64,000 nucleotides of DNA from Rhodocaloribacter sp964552015. GTDB taxonomy: Bacteria > Bacteroidota > Rhodothermia > Rhodothermales > ISCAR-4553. A program made the translations under genes and the position numbers. The stretch is taken from contig CAZKFR010000001.1 in assembly GCA_964552015.1 (NCBI GenBank), positions 62,001 to 126,000 of the forward strand, written 5' to 3'. Of this stretch, positions 63,481 to 64,000 are shown piece after piece (position 1 is the first letter of the stretch; every line of letters starts with the position of its first letter). The notes below the pieces were generated by a model, which worked only from the letters and a program-made list of their open reading frames with translations, ran no database searches and was not told where the DNA came from.

Positions 63481-64000
63481 CGCTGGTCCTGGACGTACGC
63501 GAGCAACCGCTCGATGAGGTCGACGGTGCTGATGCCTTCGGCCTCCGCGTTGAAGTTGGGCACGATCCGGTGGCGCAGCACGGGCACGGCCATGCGGTTG
63601 ACGTCCTCGATGAGCGGCGTGAGGCGCCCGTCNNNNNNNNNNNNNNNNNNNNNNNNNNNNNNNNNNNNNNNNNNNNNNNNNNNNNNNNNNNNNNNNNNNN
63701 NNNNNNNNNNNNNNNNNNNNNNNNNNNNNNNNCGGTCGAGCTGAGCCTCCGGCAGCGGATACGTGCCTTCCTGTTCGATCGGGTTCTGCGTGGCCAGGAC
63801 GAAGAACGGCTCCGCCAGCGTGAACGTCTGGCCGGCGGCGGTGACGCGGTGCTCCTGCATGGCCTCCAGGAGCGCGGCCTGCGTTTTGGGCGGCGTTCGG
63901 TTGATCTCGTCGGCCAGAATGACGTTCGCAAAGATAGGGCCCTGCACGAACCGGAACTGCCGTCGCCCGGTGGCGGCATCCTCTTCGATGATCTCCGTTC
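63477..64000 (-). CDS. MoxR family AAA+ ATPase (incomplete: gap and window edge)
   Basis: The frame runs off the window end and is broken by a gap. Visible parts: VQGPIFANVILADEINRTPP with Walker B, KTQAALLEAMQEHRV, FFVLATQNPIEQEGTYPLPE with sensor 1, and, after the gap, LTPLIEDVNRMAVPVLRHR at the C-terminal lid. MoxR proteins act as chaperones that insert metals or assemble complexes, often beside VWA-domain genes, which would be outside the window. The TAG stop overlaps the glnS stop by 4 nt in convergent orientation. The Walker A part lies beyond 64000. Confidence 0.85.
   Translation of the reverse strand, partial: TEIIEEDAATGRRQFRFVQGPIFANVILADEINRTPPKTQAALLEAMQEHRVTAAGQTFTLAEPFFVLATQNPIEQEGTYPLPEAQLDXXXXXXXXXXXXXXXXXXXXXXXXXXXXXXXXXXDGRLTPLIEDVNRMAVPVLRHRIVPNFNAEAEGISTVDLIERLLAYVQDQR
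63633..63732. other. Scaffold gap (100 N) inside the MoxR gene
   Basis: Exactly 100 N between EAQLD (typical MoxR segment) and GRLTPLIEDVNRMA. In MoxR proteins these are about 100 or more residues apart, but 100 N allow only 33, so the true gap is probably about 300-400 nt. Confidence 0.97.

Overview
The window is about 64 kb of GC-rich (roughly 64% by eye), gene-dense bacterial chromosome carrying four 100-N scaffold gaps. Several families point to the Rhodothermota/Bacteroidota side of the tree: DUF4837, DUF4296, DUF4293 and a PorV/PorQ-type outer-membrane protein are largely confined to it, and the ExbB-ExbD-ExbD cluster has the form usual there. A Rhodothermus-like organism (Rhodothermales) is the best guess from composition and gene content. 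No rRNA, tRNA, CRISPR array, phage or transposase was seen.

Layout. 174-4433: M23 peptidase, RecQ helicase and a small ACT-like protein on the + strand. 4442-14833: a long minus-strand trp operon running trpL (leader peptide)-trpE-(162-aa unknown)-trpS-[gap]-trpG-trpD-trpC-trpF-trpB-trpA, followed by two Bacteroidota-type lipoproteins (DUF4837, DUF4296). In front of trpE is a complete, previously unannotated tryptophan attenuator: promoter, 27-codon leader ORF with three consecutive Trp codons, an antiterminator and a Rho-independent terminator that share the same strand. 14880-18476: MscS channel, ClC channel and a methyltransferase (minus). 18551-23317: VKOR-DsbA fusion, transketolase, RsmB (plus). 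23325-24515: RlmI-like methyltransferase (minus). 24791-28658: PorV-like protein (cut by a gap), GtrB-like glycosyltransferase, mtnA, tonB (plus). 28681-34872: a minus-strand run with a Wzi-like barrel, a small barrel and a TonB-dependent-receptor-like protein joined by 4-nt stop/start overlaps or near-abutments, then RsmF-like and YbjN-like genes; it diverges from a WbaP-type sugar transferase at 35167. 36750-46225: central metabolism and housekeeping (2-oxoacid dehydrogenase E1 fusion, Bcp, GatB, TpiA, Acs) with two unusual lipoproteins. 46569-52816: pckA facing a minus-strand run of NAGK-like kinase, divergent penicillin acylase and a PolX-like protein with a degraded polymerase site. 53169-57421: S41 protease, then the ExbB/ExbD energising cluster between a strong promoter and a strong terminator. 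57542-64000: isocitrate dehydrogenase family, DUF4293, EamA transporter, GT2 glycosyltransferase, a GlnRS with a C-terminal YqeY domain, and the end of a MoxR ATPase.

How they fit together. The trp genes form one attenuation-controlled unit that also contains the tRNA-charging enzyme TrpS, so the enzyme that determines the attenuation signal is itself under that signal. Acs, PckA and the isocitrate dehydrogenase suggest growth on acetate or other gluconeogenic carbon. TonB, ExbB, ExbD and the receptor-like protein make up an outer-membrane energisation and transport set; the Wzi-like, WbaP-like and GtrB-like genes indicate a cell-surface polysaccharide.

Most worth a second look: the trp attenuator, Glu at catalytic position 60 of TrpA, the tightly overlapped outer-membrane trio beside a WbaP-type transferase, and the GlnRS-YqeY fusion in a cell that also has GatB.
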